Assembly (NCBI RefSeq): GCF_033568475.1
Contig: NC_133123.1
Span: forward strand, 131,846,930-131,910,929
Direction of reading: 5' to 3'
From: Henckelia pumila
Lineage: Eukaryota > Streptophyta > Magnoliopsida > Lamiales > Gesneriaceae
DNA: 64,000 nucleotides
Positions within the stretch are counted from its first letter, which is position 1. Each line of letters starts with the position of its first letter. The notes under the pieces are model-generated. The model was not told the origin of the DNA and ran no database searches. It saw only the letters and a list, made by a program, of their open reading frames with translations. The translations under genes were made by a program, and so were the position numbers. Shown piece by piece: positions 11,590 to 21,464 of the stretch.

Positions 11590-11627
11590 AGTGTTGTTCC
11601 TCGTGTTGTAACACCAAGGATAACACA
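11590..11627. repeat. Double-dyad motif copy C (after third ORF)
   Basis: AGTGTTGT, 5 bases, GTGTTGTAACAC, 5 bases (CAAGG), ATAACACA. It lies between the polypurine tract and the stop of the third ORF. Confidence 0.85.
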
Positions 11628-11798
11628 AACCAAGACTTAGGGAAACTATAACAGAACATAAGAGGATTAGAAGATGTTAGAATAATTAAGATATTTTAGA
11701 TCAATAAAGCACATAACTAGAACAAACAAAACAATTATATTAACCAAAAGATGAAACTAAACAATGAAGCAAAAAGAATAAGGGAAATAAGCCAAATC

Positions 11799-13946
11799 TT
11801 AAAACTGATCACTAGCACTATGTGAACCCTCTTGATCAGTAGCTTTTTCCTCATCATCTTTAGTCTCAAATGGACCAGCAGCTTCATCTTGTGCACTATC
11901 TCCCCCTGTTTGGCCAGAAATGCCAAGTTGTCTCCGACAATCAGCCAAGACCGTGCTGTAGAAGGAAATATCTTCCTGTGCTTGAGCAATCTTTTCCTCT
12001 GCACGAGTCATCAGCAGCTGAATAGTGGCAGTTGTAAATTCCAAGGGAGTAGGAGAAGGCACTGTTTTTTCAGTCTTGTCACCCGTGTTGGCAACACCGG
12101 GTGCAACATCAGCAGCAGGAGTAGGAGTGACAGTCCAGGGCAAATCCAGTATCCGATTTCCCTTAAGGAGTCCAGCTGCTAACTTCAAAATCTCAGGTTG
12201 ATCAGTGAGATCTTCTGTAATATTGCGGATGAAAGCCTGAGATTCCAAAATGCCATATATCAAAGATGGGAAAGGGAGCTTAGTAGACTTGAGTCCTCCA
12301 TCAGCAAATTGGAGCACTGTCTTGAATACCAGCTTCCCAAAATTAAAAGGAGTCCCAGTCCCAATGGCATAAAGAATGAACGCCTGAGGCCATGTGATTA
12401 CTATAGAGTTTGAGGAAGGCGTCCAATTCCTCACAGCTATCTTGTGCAGCGCAGAATAAAATGAAGTCAACTTGGCTGCAGAAAAATGGTCAGAAAACTT
12501 TTTGACCAAGCCTCCAGTAAGGACAGAAATCACTTCATTGACATCTGGATGGGTTCCTTCATCAACATCAGGGGTTGAATATAGAGAGTTGATCACGGCT
12601 GGAGTGAACTCGAACAGCCTACCCCAAAGATAAACCAAGTCATACTTTGCAGATTTTGGATCTTCAATGCTTGAGGTAAGATTGACATAGAATTCCAGAA
12701 TCACCCTCTTACAATAGGGTATCACAGCAACAACAGTAGAATAGAGCTGTCTAAGTTTCAAAAAATCAATCAGATTGTACCTATCATAGGAGCGTACATC
12801 TATGTTACTCTCATCCAGTAGACCTCTATGAGTGAAGAGAGGCAAAATAGCAGCAGCATCGCCAGAATAAAACATGAGGGAATTAGCAGCATCAATGTCA
12901 TAGTCCTCATCAACAATGTTGTCTATGGTGTTGACGACGCCAACAGCAACACAGACATCAGCAGTAGAAACATCCTCTTGGTCCAGAGGTTCTTCATCAG
13001 CATCCATGCTGGAAATATCTTCAGAGTCTTCGTCATCACCGATATCTGCTCTCTTATCAGAAGAGTCAGCATCAGAGTCGGCAGACAAGGAAGATGAAGA
13101 AGGATCATTAGCTTGATGTGCTTTGCTCGCAGAAAACTCCTCCAACATCTCAACATCAGGTTCATCATTAGAGAGACGAGCAGAGGGAGGAACAGACGAA
13201 GAAGCCTTTCCTTGCTTAAGGCTTTCCAAAATTTGTGCCAAAGTGGCATCTTCATCAGATCCAGTAGGTTCTTGAGGTACAGTGTCTGCAGGATTATCCT
13301 TAGGAGGAACATTACCAGAGGATCTTGAATCATCGCTCTCAAAAGCAGATTCGACAATCGGAGCAGAGGCAGAGGCAGTTGCAGAGGGTGAGGGTTTCTT
13401 CCTCGCCACAAATTCATAATAGACATCCTTTGAATCATCACCAGAGCTTCGATCTTCTTCGGCCATGTAGATGCGAGGACCTTTATAAAACCTCTTGGAC
13501 TGAGTAAAATCAGGGTCATACCCTGCTTGCCTTTTTGATCTGCGGACAATCGGTGGTGGTGGATGAACACGGTTCAGGACATCAAAATTTGGCAAATTAT
13601 CCACATCGATCTCGTTTCCTCGTTCACCAGGCATGAGAACAGCAAGAGGAACGGGTTCCATGGGGATTGGAATGATCGGAAGAGAAGGGGCGAAAAATGG
13701 GTTCTCTGGTGTTGCAACACTGGCGGCAACATCGGGTTCTTTGTGGCCCATCTCGCTTCGGATGTCTTGAGGATCAAAGCCTGCCATGGGAATAAAATTT
13801 GAGAGTGACAGAGAGGTAGGGTTTGCAGAGAGAACAATCGGATGAATTGTAGAATCAAGAGGATGATAATATCCGATAAATAGGAAACAACCGATATATA
13901 TAAACCCTATCACAAAACGGTAACATTTCCCCTCTAACAAGCTCAT
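11799..13946 (-). CDS. SIRE-type third ORF (715 codons), env-position protein of unknown function
   Basis: This is an open frame downstream of pol. The first ATG is at 13946, but a second at 13787 (start MAGFDPQDI) may be the true start. The 53 residues between them include a hydrophobic run (FVIGFIYIGCFLFIGYY) that could be a membrane or signal segment or just untranslated leader. Residues about 120-370 are acidic and Ser-rich, hence probably disordered, after a basic patch (RRSKRQ). A folded region about 390-610 (VILEFYVNL, YLWGRLFEF, WPQAFILYAIGTGTPFNFG) resembles the plant transposon protein domain found in SIRE-like extra ORFs; this is recognised by eye only. A C-terminal helical segment (ATIQLLMTRAEEKIAQAQEDI) follows. 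No stop or frameshift is present, although the same element's pol is broken. Calling it an envelope protein would be over-reading. Confidence 0.8.
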   Translation of the reverse strand: MSLLEGKCYRFVIGFIYIGCFLFIGYYHPLDSTIHPIVLSANPTSLSLSNFIPMAGFDPQDIRSEMGHKEPDVAASVATPENPFFAPSLPIIPIPMEPVPLAVLMPGERGNEIDVDNLPNFDVLNRVHPPPPIVRRSKRQAGYDPDFTQSKRFYKGPRIYMAEEDRSSGDDSKDVYYEFVARKKPSPSATASASAPIVESAFESDDSRSSGNVPPKDNPADTVPQEPTGSDEDATLAQILESLKQGKASSSVPPSARLSNDEPDVEMLEEFSASKAHQANDPSSSSLSADSDADSSDKRADIGDDEDSEDISSMDADEEPLDQEDVSTADVCVAVGVVNTIDNIVDEDYDIDAANSLMFYSGDAAAILPLFTHRGLLDESNIDVRSYDRYNLIDFLKLRQLYSTVVAVIPYCKRVILEFYVNLTSSIEDPKSAKYDLVYLWGRLFEFTPAVINSLYSTPDVDEGTHPDVNEVISVLTGGLVKKFSDHFSAAKLTSFYSALHKIAVRNWTPSSNSIVITWPQAFILYAIGTGTPFNFGKLVFKTVLQFADGGLKSTKLPFPSLIYGILESQAFIRNITEDLTDQPEILKLAAGLLKGNRILDLPWTVTPTPAADVAPGVANTGDKTEKTVPSPTPLEFTTATIQLLMTRAEEKIAQAQEDISFYSTVLADCRRQLGISGQTGGDSAQDEAAGPFETKDDEEKATDQEGSHSASDQF
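12072..12110. repeat. Double-dyad motif copy D (inside third ORF)
   Basis: AGTCTTGT, 5 bases, GTGTTGGCAACAC, 5 bases, GCAACATC. On the - strand it encodes ADVAPGVANTGD in the third ORF. Confidence 0.75.
12915..12953. repeat. Double-dyad motif copy E (inside third ORF)
   Basis: AATGTTGT, 5 bases, GTGTTGACGACGC, 5 bases, GCAACACA. It encodes VCVAVGVVNTIDNIV on the - strand. Confidence 0.65.
13696..13733. repeat. Double-dyad motif copy F (inside third ORF)
   Basis: The inner palindrome GTGTTGCAACAC (13709-13720) is perfect. The right arm is GCAACATC and the left arm is decayed. It encodes PDVAASVATPE. Confidence 0.65.
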
Positions 13947-14308
13947 AATTATCCTGATCCCTTATCTCCCCAAGTTACTAACGGTAACTTTCCTAAACGG
14001 CCAAAAATTAAAAACCGAGATTTAAGAGATAAAATCCCATAAATAAGGCAATAATCCAAGATATGTATTTCAACCCAAATCATTCAGGATTAACTCCACA
14101 CCGGCTTAACTCCACTGAAACAAAAATCAATCACAAAAATGTAATTTTTAGTAAATAGGATAATTCATCAAAATTTGTCTATTTGAAACCTTACCCAAAA
14201 ACAAAACCCTATTAGAAAAAATGCATATGCATGACCTATTTTATGCCTAAACAGAGTGTTACATAAAATAAAAATGCAATCACAAGCAAAATATATGTTT
14301 ACAAGAGT

Positions 14309-14342
14309 AGTGTTGCCTCTCGTGTTGACAACATTAACACCA
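14309..14342. repeat. Double-dyad motif copy G (spacer)
   Basis: AGTGTTGC, 5 bases, GTGTTGACAACAT. The right arm is decayed to TAACACC. Confidence 0.65.
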
Positions 14343-14774
14343 AAGTTTTTCAAAAATTTTTAGAGACTTGCACACTTGATTACCCTTGAGTTTTAGAAAA
14401 TTTCAGAAGTGGTAGCATGCACACTAATCGAACAGTCTTCATTGGACTCAATTAGGTAGCTTTTTCCATTTTCTTCTGATTTTTTTATACAGTTTGTATT
14501 TATGACATTGGTCAACAAACTTGATAAAAATCTGAACACTGAATTTGCGAAACCACCTTTCACATGGAATAAGAACATGGAATACACGTACATCCCTCAA
14601 CTACTTGGTGGTTTAGTCAGAGTTCGAAAACAAAAAGGTCAGTGTGCTTTAAAAAAAAATTTGCAGAAAAACTTGGCATCAATTGAATCACTGTAACAGA
14701 GATTTAAACACCACCCATAACATAATGAGTGCAGAATGCCTAAAATTCTAAATATGCATGTCAAGAAAAACAAC

Positions 14775-14812
14775 AGTGTTGTCGATAGTGTTGTAACACC
14801 AAGGACAACACA
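14775..14812. repeat. Double-dyad motif copy H (spacer beside pol stop)
   Basis: AGTGTTGT, 5 bases, GTGTTGTAACAC, 5 bases (CAAGG), ACAACACA. It is almost identical to copy C although it lies in different DNA. It ends 10 bases from the pol stop. Confidence 0.85.
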
Positions 14813-14821
14813 TGCAAATGA

Positions 14822-16350
14822 TTATAATGCACACATGCTGAGAGACCTCCGAAGGATTGAGAATCTTTCATGATCTAATGCTTTAGTAAAAATTTCTGCC
14901 AATTGGTTATTGGTTCCAACAAACTCCATTCGAATCATACCTTTCTCTACCAAATCTCGAATAAAGTGATGACGAATGTCAATGTATTTTGTGCGTGAGT
15001 GTTGAACTGGATTCTTTGATATATCAATAGCACTCGAGTTATCACAATAAACAATGGGGGGTTCACTCTTAAAACCATAGTCTTCAATCATTTGGTTCAT
15101 CCAAAGAAGTTGTGAACAACAACTTTCGGCGCCACATATTCAGATTCAGCAGTCGAAAGTGACACACAATTTTGCTTATGACTATACCATGAAACCAAAT
15201 TATTGCCAAGGTAAAAACACCCACCCGTAGTGCTCTTTCTATCATTAACATCACCAGCCCAATCAGCATCACTAAAACCTACAAGATTAGTGTTGGTTTC
15301 CCTTGTATACCACAATCCTAAATCCAATGTGCCCGAAACATATTTCAAAATTCTCATAACAACTTTTAAATGGGTTACCTTTGGATCAGATTGTTACCTA
15401 GCACATAAACACACACTAAACATGATATCAGGATGTCTAGCAGTCAAATACAAAAGACTCCCTATCATGCTGCGATACATGGTGTTGTCAACACCAGTCG
15501 GAACACTGTCTTTTTCCAATTTTTCACTCGAGCCCATATGAGTTTTCATGTTCTTAACATTCTTTTTGCAAAACTTTTCACCAAATTCTTTGCATACTTA
15601 CTTTGAGACAGAAAAATACCGTCACTTGATTGCTTAACTTGCAATCCAAGAAAGTAAGTTAATTTTGCTACCATGCTCATTTCAAACGTAGAAGACATGC
15701 ATTCAACAAAACTATCAACATGCTTTTGAGAAGAAGCACCAAAGATAATGTCATCCACATAAACTTGAAAAATAAGAATTTCACCTTTGGTCTTTTGAAT
15801 AAAAAGGGTTTTGTCAACCTCACCTCGTTTGAAGCCAATTTCGAGCAAATACTTGGTCAACCTACCATACCAAGCTCGCGGAGCTTGCTTCAAGTCATAA
15901 AGTGCCTTCTTCAACTTGTAAACATGATCCAAGTGGTGTGGATCCTCAAAGCCTTTGGGTTGCTTCACATACACTTTTTCATTTAAAATATCATTAAAAA
16001 ACGCACTCTTCACATCCATTTGGTAAAGTTTTATACCCATATGACATGCAATTGCTAGCAATAATCGGATTGACTCAATGCGGGCAACAGGAGCGATGGT
16101 CTCATCAAAATCAACCCCCTCAACCTGCATATACCCTTGAGCAACCAACCTTGCTTTGTTCCTAATGATGTTTCCTGATTCATCGGTTTTATTTTTGAAA
16201 ATCCATTTTGTACCAATGACATTACCATGATCAGGAGATGGAACTAAAAACCATACATCATTTCGGACAAATTTCTCAAGTTCCTCATGCATAACATTTA
16301 CACAAAATTCATCATTCAAAGCATCATTGACATTCTTAGGTTCAATATTG
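14822..16350 (-). pseudogene. CopS reverse transcriptase and RNase H, decayed
   Basis: Read on the - strand: EPKNVNDALND and the RT core with GTKWIFKNK, NKARLVAQGY, YQMDVKSAFF, QAPRAWYGRL and the catalytic YVDDIIFGA (about 15739-15765). Then come YRSMIGSLLYL (other frame), RNase H FSDADWAGDVNDRKSTTGG with STAESEYVA, and the tail IVYCDNSSAIDISKNP to a stop at 14822. A frameshift near 15560, a stop near 15408 and another frame break near 15100 disable it. A double-dyad motif (15482-15507) lies inside the coding sequence, just before MYRSMIG. The upstream part continues at 21465 beyond AthN. Confidence 0.9.
15482..15507. repeat. Double-dyad motif copy I (inside RT/RNase H coding sequence)
   Basis: The inner part GTGTTGTCAACAC, 5 bases and right arm GGAACACT are present; the left arm is not recognisable. 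On the - strand it encodes SVPTGVDNT immediately before MYRSMIG. Confidence 0.65.
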
Positions 16351-16355
16351 GAGAC

Positions 16356-17740
16356 TGAAAAGTGCATTTTGTATGCATTATTTCATGTTATTTTTATGTC
16401 TATTTTGTGTGCATTCATATTATTTTTATGTGTTTTTATGTGTTTTAGTGCATGTGTGTGTATTTCACTCCTTGGGTTAATTTTGTAGGAAAATGGATTT
16501 TTGAAGAGTGAATTACGGAGCAGCCTTGATCGAAAAATCATATTTAATTTTAGAAACATTGAAATCCAATCTTCACCGTTCAGATTAAAGTTAAAGATGT
16601 TTTTAAGAGTCCAAATTTCAGCTCAATCCGACGGCTAGATCTCGAGATATGAATTTTTGAAAATTGTCGCTCGGCGCAGATTTTTTGTACTGCGCGCGTG
16701 CGAGAATCAAGCTCGCGCGCGCGCGAGTCCGACGTACAGGCCTCTGTTTTTATGTGCTGCGCGTGCGCGAGGCCTATGCCGCGCGCGCGCGCGTGTTCGG
16801 GGGTCATATGTGTTCCGAAAAATCCTTGTTTTGAGAGGAAATTAACTGATAGGCGTTCCGGACCATATATATACAAGATATAACATATTTTTGAGGGTTT
16901 CGGAAGTTCCAGAGAGCGCACAACACAAAGGAGGCGGCTACAAGGCTTGGGAGAGAAGATTTCTTCATTCTTTTCTTCTTTTTATTTTTATTTTTGAATT
17001 ATTGTTTTTAATTATTGAGTAGTTTATTTTCAACCAAGACGGCGTGATTGGGCCGAACAAATTTATGTAGAAAACTTGGATGTTTGTTTGGGATTTTTTA
17101 GAGTTGATTTTATTTTATTGATTGTCAGATTTATAGTTGTCTTGTGAATAGTCTGATCAACTGTTTGCTTGCATGTTAATCAATTCCAAATCGACAGAGG
17201 AGGTTTTGATTTTGATCACTCTGATAATTAACATATTGTAAAACCGACTAGAAATAGAATTCGGTTTCAGTGTGCGGTTTAGGTGTAAACTGAATTTTCA
17301 CAAATATTTAATGCATTCAAATTTGATTAGAATTACGAAAGATTAGTTCATCAATATTTGAATAGGTTTTATTGTTCTAAAAATAGACCTTTGAACAAAT
17401 TAGGAGAATTCCCGTGAATTAAGATTAAATCTGAGTCCTGAATCGACTACATGTTACGTGATTTGTTCGGTACCTACGTGTGTCTTGGTTGTCTTGATTT
17501 TAATTATTTTTATATTTAGTTATTTTTATTCGTATTTCTTAAGCAGTTTTTATTTTATATTATTATTTTATTTAATTCAAAATATTTTCTATTATTTCGT
17601 CTAGATTAAGTAAAATAATTAAATCTTGAGAATTGACAACAGTCTCTGTGGGATCGATACTTGGACTCTCAGTCCACTTTACTATTACTTGACCTGGTGC
17701 GCTTGCCAGTAGATTTTTATCAAACCGATTTAGCCGGTCA
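16356..17740 (+). repeat. AthN left LTR
   Basis: It starts TGAAAAGTGCAT and ends CCGGTCA. A likely TATA element (CATATATATACA) lies near 16864-16875. Upstream of it, 16690-16800 is an island of alternating CG including the 16-bp palindrome CTCGCGCGCGCGCGAG (16712-16727). A stretch at 16558-16661, read on the - strand, carries the same module found four times in solo LTR-2. Confidence 0.93.
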
Positions 17741-17746
17741 AGTTTT

Positions 17747-17764
17747 TGGCGCCGTTGCCGGGGA
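17747..17764 (+). other. AthN primer-binding site (tRNA-Asp)
   Basis: TGGCGCCGTTGCCGGGGA lies six bases after the left LTR. It is complementary to the 3' end of plant tRNA-Asp, the primer usual in Athila/Tat elements. Confidence 0.88.
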
Positions 17765-17906
17765 CTGTTTAGTTGATATTAGGATAGATTATTTGCTTGA
17801 GGCTAGACATTTTTTTTATTTCTATCTTTTCGTTCTTTTCGTTTTATTTTATTTTATTTTAATTTTGATTTTTTTTTCTTTTATTTTGCTTGTGAGGTAC
17901 TTGGAG

Positions 17907-18611
17907 ATGGATCATCATCAGGTGTTCACAAGATTTGGCCAACAATACTTGGAGCCATTCTATGCTGTTTGGGGGAGATTCAATGATTTGGCGAACAGAT
18001 TTCGATGCCATAAATTTTCGAGCTACACCCTCACTCAATTTTTTTATGATGGTTTGGATGAGATTACAAGAAGTTGGGTGGATTATGGAGTGTTGGCCAC
18101 TGGCAGTCAATTGTTTAGAAGAGATGAAGACAGTGCGATGCACTTGTTAAATGATATGGCAGATTTTGACTACCATTGGCATTGTGATCCTTCACTGCAG
18201 GGTTGGAGTCACCAATATCCTCCAGATATCAACTCTAAAAATTTTGCGAACCAGCCACCGGAGCATCAAGAAGAATGCATAGGGCGTTCCGAAGATTATG
18301 TGGCTCAGTTGGAAAATCTTGTGCGACAGCAGACAGAGTCAAATCAATTTTTAGAAAGCCGCATAAGTCTTTTGGATGAACAGATTGCGCTTATTAGAGA
18401 ACCAATTTTGGATATCTGCCAATTGAGTGAAGTAACTGAGCCAGAGCATGAAGAAATCATTTTTGAGGAATCTTCTTGTGAGGATGAGCCAAACATGATA
18501 GTGGAGGAGGAAGAACCATACAAGGAGAGAGATTTTACCTCGTCAGTGGTCGTTTTATGTACACCGTTAGAAGATACTTTTTTGCCATTGACGCCACCTC
18601 CACAGTATTAA
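17907..18611 (+). CDS. AthN Gag-like protein (234 aa)
   Basis: The chosen start is ATG 17907 (MDHHQVFTRFG), the first Met before recognisable homology. Residues about 15-85 (EPFYAVWGRFNDL, TLTQFFYDGLDEITRSWVDY, HLLNDMADFDYHW) match the capsid region of plant Athila/Tat Gag, where the same order is ESFYEAWERY-like, FYNGL and EEMA. Residues about 125-165 form a probable coiled coil (YVAQLENLVRQ, LESRISLLDEQIALI). The C-terminus is acidic. It is much shorter than full Athila Gag and lacks a zinc knuckle. It presumably packages the element's RNA into particles made by a related autonomous element. Confidence 0.82.
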   Translation: MDHHQVFTRFGQQYLEPFYAVWGRFNDLANRFRCHKFSSYTLTQFFYDGLDEITRSWVDYGVLATGSQLFRRDEDSAMHLLNDMADFDYHWHCDPSLQGWSHQYPPDINSKNFANQPPEHQEECIGRSEDYVAQLENLVRQQTESNQFLESRISLLDEQIALIREPILDICQLSEVTEPEHEEIIFEESSCEDEPNMIVEEEEPYKERDFTSSVVVLCTPLEDTFLPLTPPPQY

Positions 18612-20073
18612 ATCCTCTTTGAGCTTCAGCCTAGAATCAGAGTCTCTTTCCAAAGGAAAAATTTCATGCCGAGTACTGTTGGACCGACAAGCTTAAACTG
18701 CAAATATCACGCCAAGCTTGAGGGCGAAGAAATTCAAAACCCATACGTAGAATCGTATGATTCTTACTATGGGCGGCAGCCGCTCTTTGATGGTGGCTTC
18801 TGCATAGTCGGGCTATAGACTATAATTTTAGCGCTGACTGGGAGGCAACCCAGTGTTTTTGCTTTTGTTTTTATTTTGTTTTTTTTTATATTTTGTTTTT
18901 ATTTGATTTTGTTTTCTTTCCCATGCCAGTTGGTCATGCCTGCCGATATATCTAGACTGATGCTACTGTCCCAGCTGATGCCGTCAAGAAGGAAGAGAAT
19001 GAAACAAAAACCAGGGGAGTGTTATTTCTATTTTCATTGTGTTTTTGTTCGTTTTGAATTCTGTTCATTGTCTGAAGCATTGAGGAAAATGCTTTGGATA
19101 AGTATGGGGGGTAGACTAGTTTATTTCATTATGTTTTGTGTTTGTGTTGCATAAAGTTTGTTTCATGTCTGTTTGCATATAGTGTGTTTTTGTTGTTGTT
19201 TGTGTTGTCCTGCATGGGTAGGATGAGTCATGATAGCCAATGATGATGAAGTTTATTTGAAAAAAATGGATTTTTGAAAAATGAATGCTCTTGACTGGAC
19301 ATGAGAAACTGTAGGTTGAACCGTGAATATTTTTAAGCACTAATATTAGACCAGTGAATTGTAGCGAAAGATTTGATGAAGTTTCTATCTGTTTGACTAT
19401 TGCACGACAATAGGTGGTTTGTGGATCTTGATTGTGTTCTATGAATTTTGATGAGGCTCTAGTTTACACTTATGATCTTGGGCGCACCTAGAAAAAATTT
19501 ATATACAATTCCATCCGGGCCTTGAAAGGATTAAAATCCTAAAAAAAAAAAAAAAAAATTAAATTTAAGGCTAAGTATGCGGATTCAATGGGATTGATGC
19601 TCCATCCGGGCTATAGACGAGGGGATTAGAAAGAAAAAATAGAATGATTTTTCGTATCCTAGCCAGTTATAGCTAAGTCAGCGGGTAATTATTGGGGCTA
19701 ATGCAATACCGGGTGCAAAATTCGGAGGTGTGTAATTCATTATCTCAAGGGAGGTGGGTTTAGTCTAGAGGTCGTTGGAAGGAATGGGCACTTGAAGAGT
19801 GAAACTTGCACTGATTTGTCATAGGTCGCTAAGCAGATTTGAGACGAATTCGATCTAAGTTGTATGAAACTGGAATGACATTTCACACACACACGTTCAC
19901 GTTCAACAGAAGGTGTATTATGAAAAGTTGAGAGCATGTCTGTGTTTTATGTTTTGTGATTAAACTTCTCGGAGGCTGTGCACTCTCATGAATCATCCTT
20001 ACTTATGTTTTTGTTTGCATTTTGTTTTTTCATGTCTTCCTCGAGGGCGAGCAAGGTTTAAGTATGGGAGTGT
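18612..20073 (+). other. AthN non-coding interior with hairpin and polypurine tract
   Basis: No open frame of note follows gag. A GC-rich hairpin (arms ACTGGG 18837-18842 and CCCAGT 18849-18854, loop AGGCAA) lies 225 bases after the gag stop. An A-run of about 18 lies at 19543-19560. The purine-rich run AAGGTTTAAGTATGGGAGTGT (20053-20073, given here as its outline) precedes the right LTR and is the likely plus-strand primer. This stretch replaces pol in the autonomous relatives. Confidence 0.75.
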
Positions 20074-21464
20074 TGATAAGTGCATTTTGTATGCATTATT
20101 TCATGTTATTTTTATGTCTATTTTGTGTGCATTCATATTATTTTTATGTGTTTTTATGTGTTTTAGTGCATGTGTGTGTATTTCACTCCTTGGGTTAATT
20201 TTGTAGGAAAATGGATTTTTGAAGAGTGAATTACGGAGCAGCCTTGATCGAAAAATCATATTTAATTATAGATACATTGAAATCCAATCTTCACCGTTCA
20301 GATTAAAGTTAAAGATGTTTTGAAGCTGCTGTCCAAATTTCAGCTCAATCCGACGGCTAGATCTCGAGATATGAATTTTTGAAAATTGTCACTCGGCGCA
20401 GATTTTTTGTACTGCGCGCGCGCGAGAATCAAGCTCGCGCGCGCGCGAGTCCGACGTACAGGCCTCTGTTTTTATGTGTTGCGCGTGCGCGAGGCCTATG
20501 CCGCGCGCGCGCGCGCGTGTTCGGGGGTCATATGTGTTTCGAAAAATCCTTGTTTTGAAAGGAAATTAACTGATAGGCGTTCCGGACCATATATATACAA
20601 GATATAACATATTTTTGAGGGTTTCGGAAGTTCCAGAGAGCGCACAACACAAAGGAGGCGACTACAAGGCTTGGAAGAGAAGATTTCTTCTTTCTTTTCT
20701 TCTTTTTCTTTTTATTTTTGAATTATTGTTTTTAATTATTGAGTAGTTTATTTTCAACCAAGACGGCGTGATTGGGCCGAACAAATTTATGTAGAAAACT
20801 TGGATGTTTGTTTGGGATTTTTTAGAGTTGATTTTATTTTATTGATTGTCAGATTTATAGTTGTCTTGTGAATAGTCTGATCAACTGTTTGCTTGCATGT
20901 TAATCAATTCCAAATCGACAGAGGAGGTTTTGATTTTGATCACTCTGATAATTAACATATTGTAAAACCGACTAGAAATAGAATTCGGTTTCAGTGTGCG
21001 GTTTAGGTGTAAACTGAATTTTCACAAATATTTAATGCATTCAAATTTGATTAGAATTACGAAAGATTAGTTCATCAATATTTGAATATGTTTGATTGTT
21101 CTAAAAATAGACCTTTGAACAAATTAGGAGAATTCCCGTGAATTAAGATTAAATCTGAGTCCTGAATCGACTACATGTTACGTGATTTGTTCGGTACCTA
21201 CGTGTGTCTTGGTTGTCTTGATTTTAATTATTTTTATATTTATTTATTTTTATTCGTATTTCTTAAGCAGTTTTTATTTTATATTCTTATTTTATTTAAT
21301 TCAAAATATTTTCTATTATTTCGTCTAGATTAAGTAAAATAATTAAATCTTGAGAATTGACAACAGTCCCTGTGGGATCGATACTTGGACTCTCAGTTCA
21401 CTTTACTATTACTTGACCTGGTGCGCTTGCCAGTAGATTTTTATCAAACCGATTTAGTCGGTCA
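20074..21464 (+). repeat. AthN right LTR
   Basis: It matches the left LTR along its whole length with about 2% differences, including small length changes in the CG island (20410-20520) and a few bases near 20325. It ends CGGTCA before the target duplicate. Confidence 0.93.

Larger units (their letters stand above)
13947..14821 (-). other. CopS spacer between pol and third ORF
   Basis: This is non-coding AT-rich sequence on both strands. It carries two double-dyad motif copies (14309-14342 and 14775-14812). The leader of the third ORF would start here if it has its own promoter or comes from a spliced message, but no clear TATA box or splice site was identified. Confidence 0.6.
16356..21464 (+). 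mobile_element. AthN, complete gag-only Athila-like LTR element (5109 bp)
   Basis: Two LTRs (1385 and 1391 bp) flank a 2.3-kb interior, with the perfect 5-bp target duplication GAGAC at 16351-16355 and 21465-21469. Removing it rejoins the CopS pol between its integrase linker and EPKNV. The primer site matches tRNA-Asp, as in Athila/Tat elements. The only gene is a short gag; protease, RT, RNase H and integrase are absent, so it must borrow enzymes from a relative. The LTRs differ by roughly 2%, so it is a fairly recent insertion. Confidence 0.93.

Noticed and set aside
13574..13858. Second-frame open stretches over the CopS third ORF (also 12923-13570)
   Set aside because: Overlapping shadows of the acidic, Ser-rich coding region; Leu-rich by codon shift only.
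11799..13946. Calling the CopS third ORF a viral envelope gene
   Set aside because: Only its position and one weak hydrophobic run suggest it; no cleavage site, fusion peptide or clear membrane anchor near the C-terminus is visible.
16657..16883. Short Arg/Ala-rich frames in the AthN LTR CG island (repeated at 20386-20607)
   Set aside because: Produced by translating GCGCGC tracts; both strands and several frames give similar peptides.
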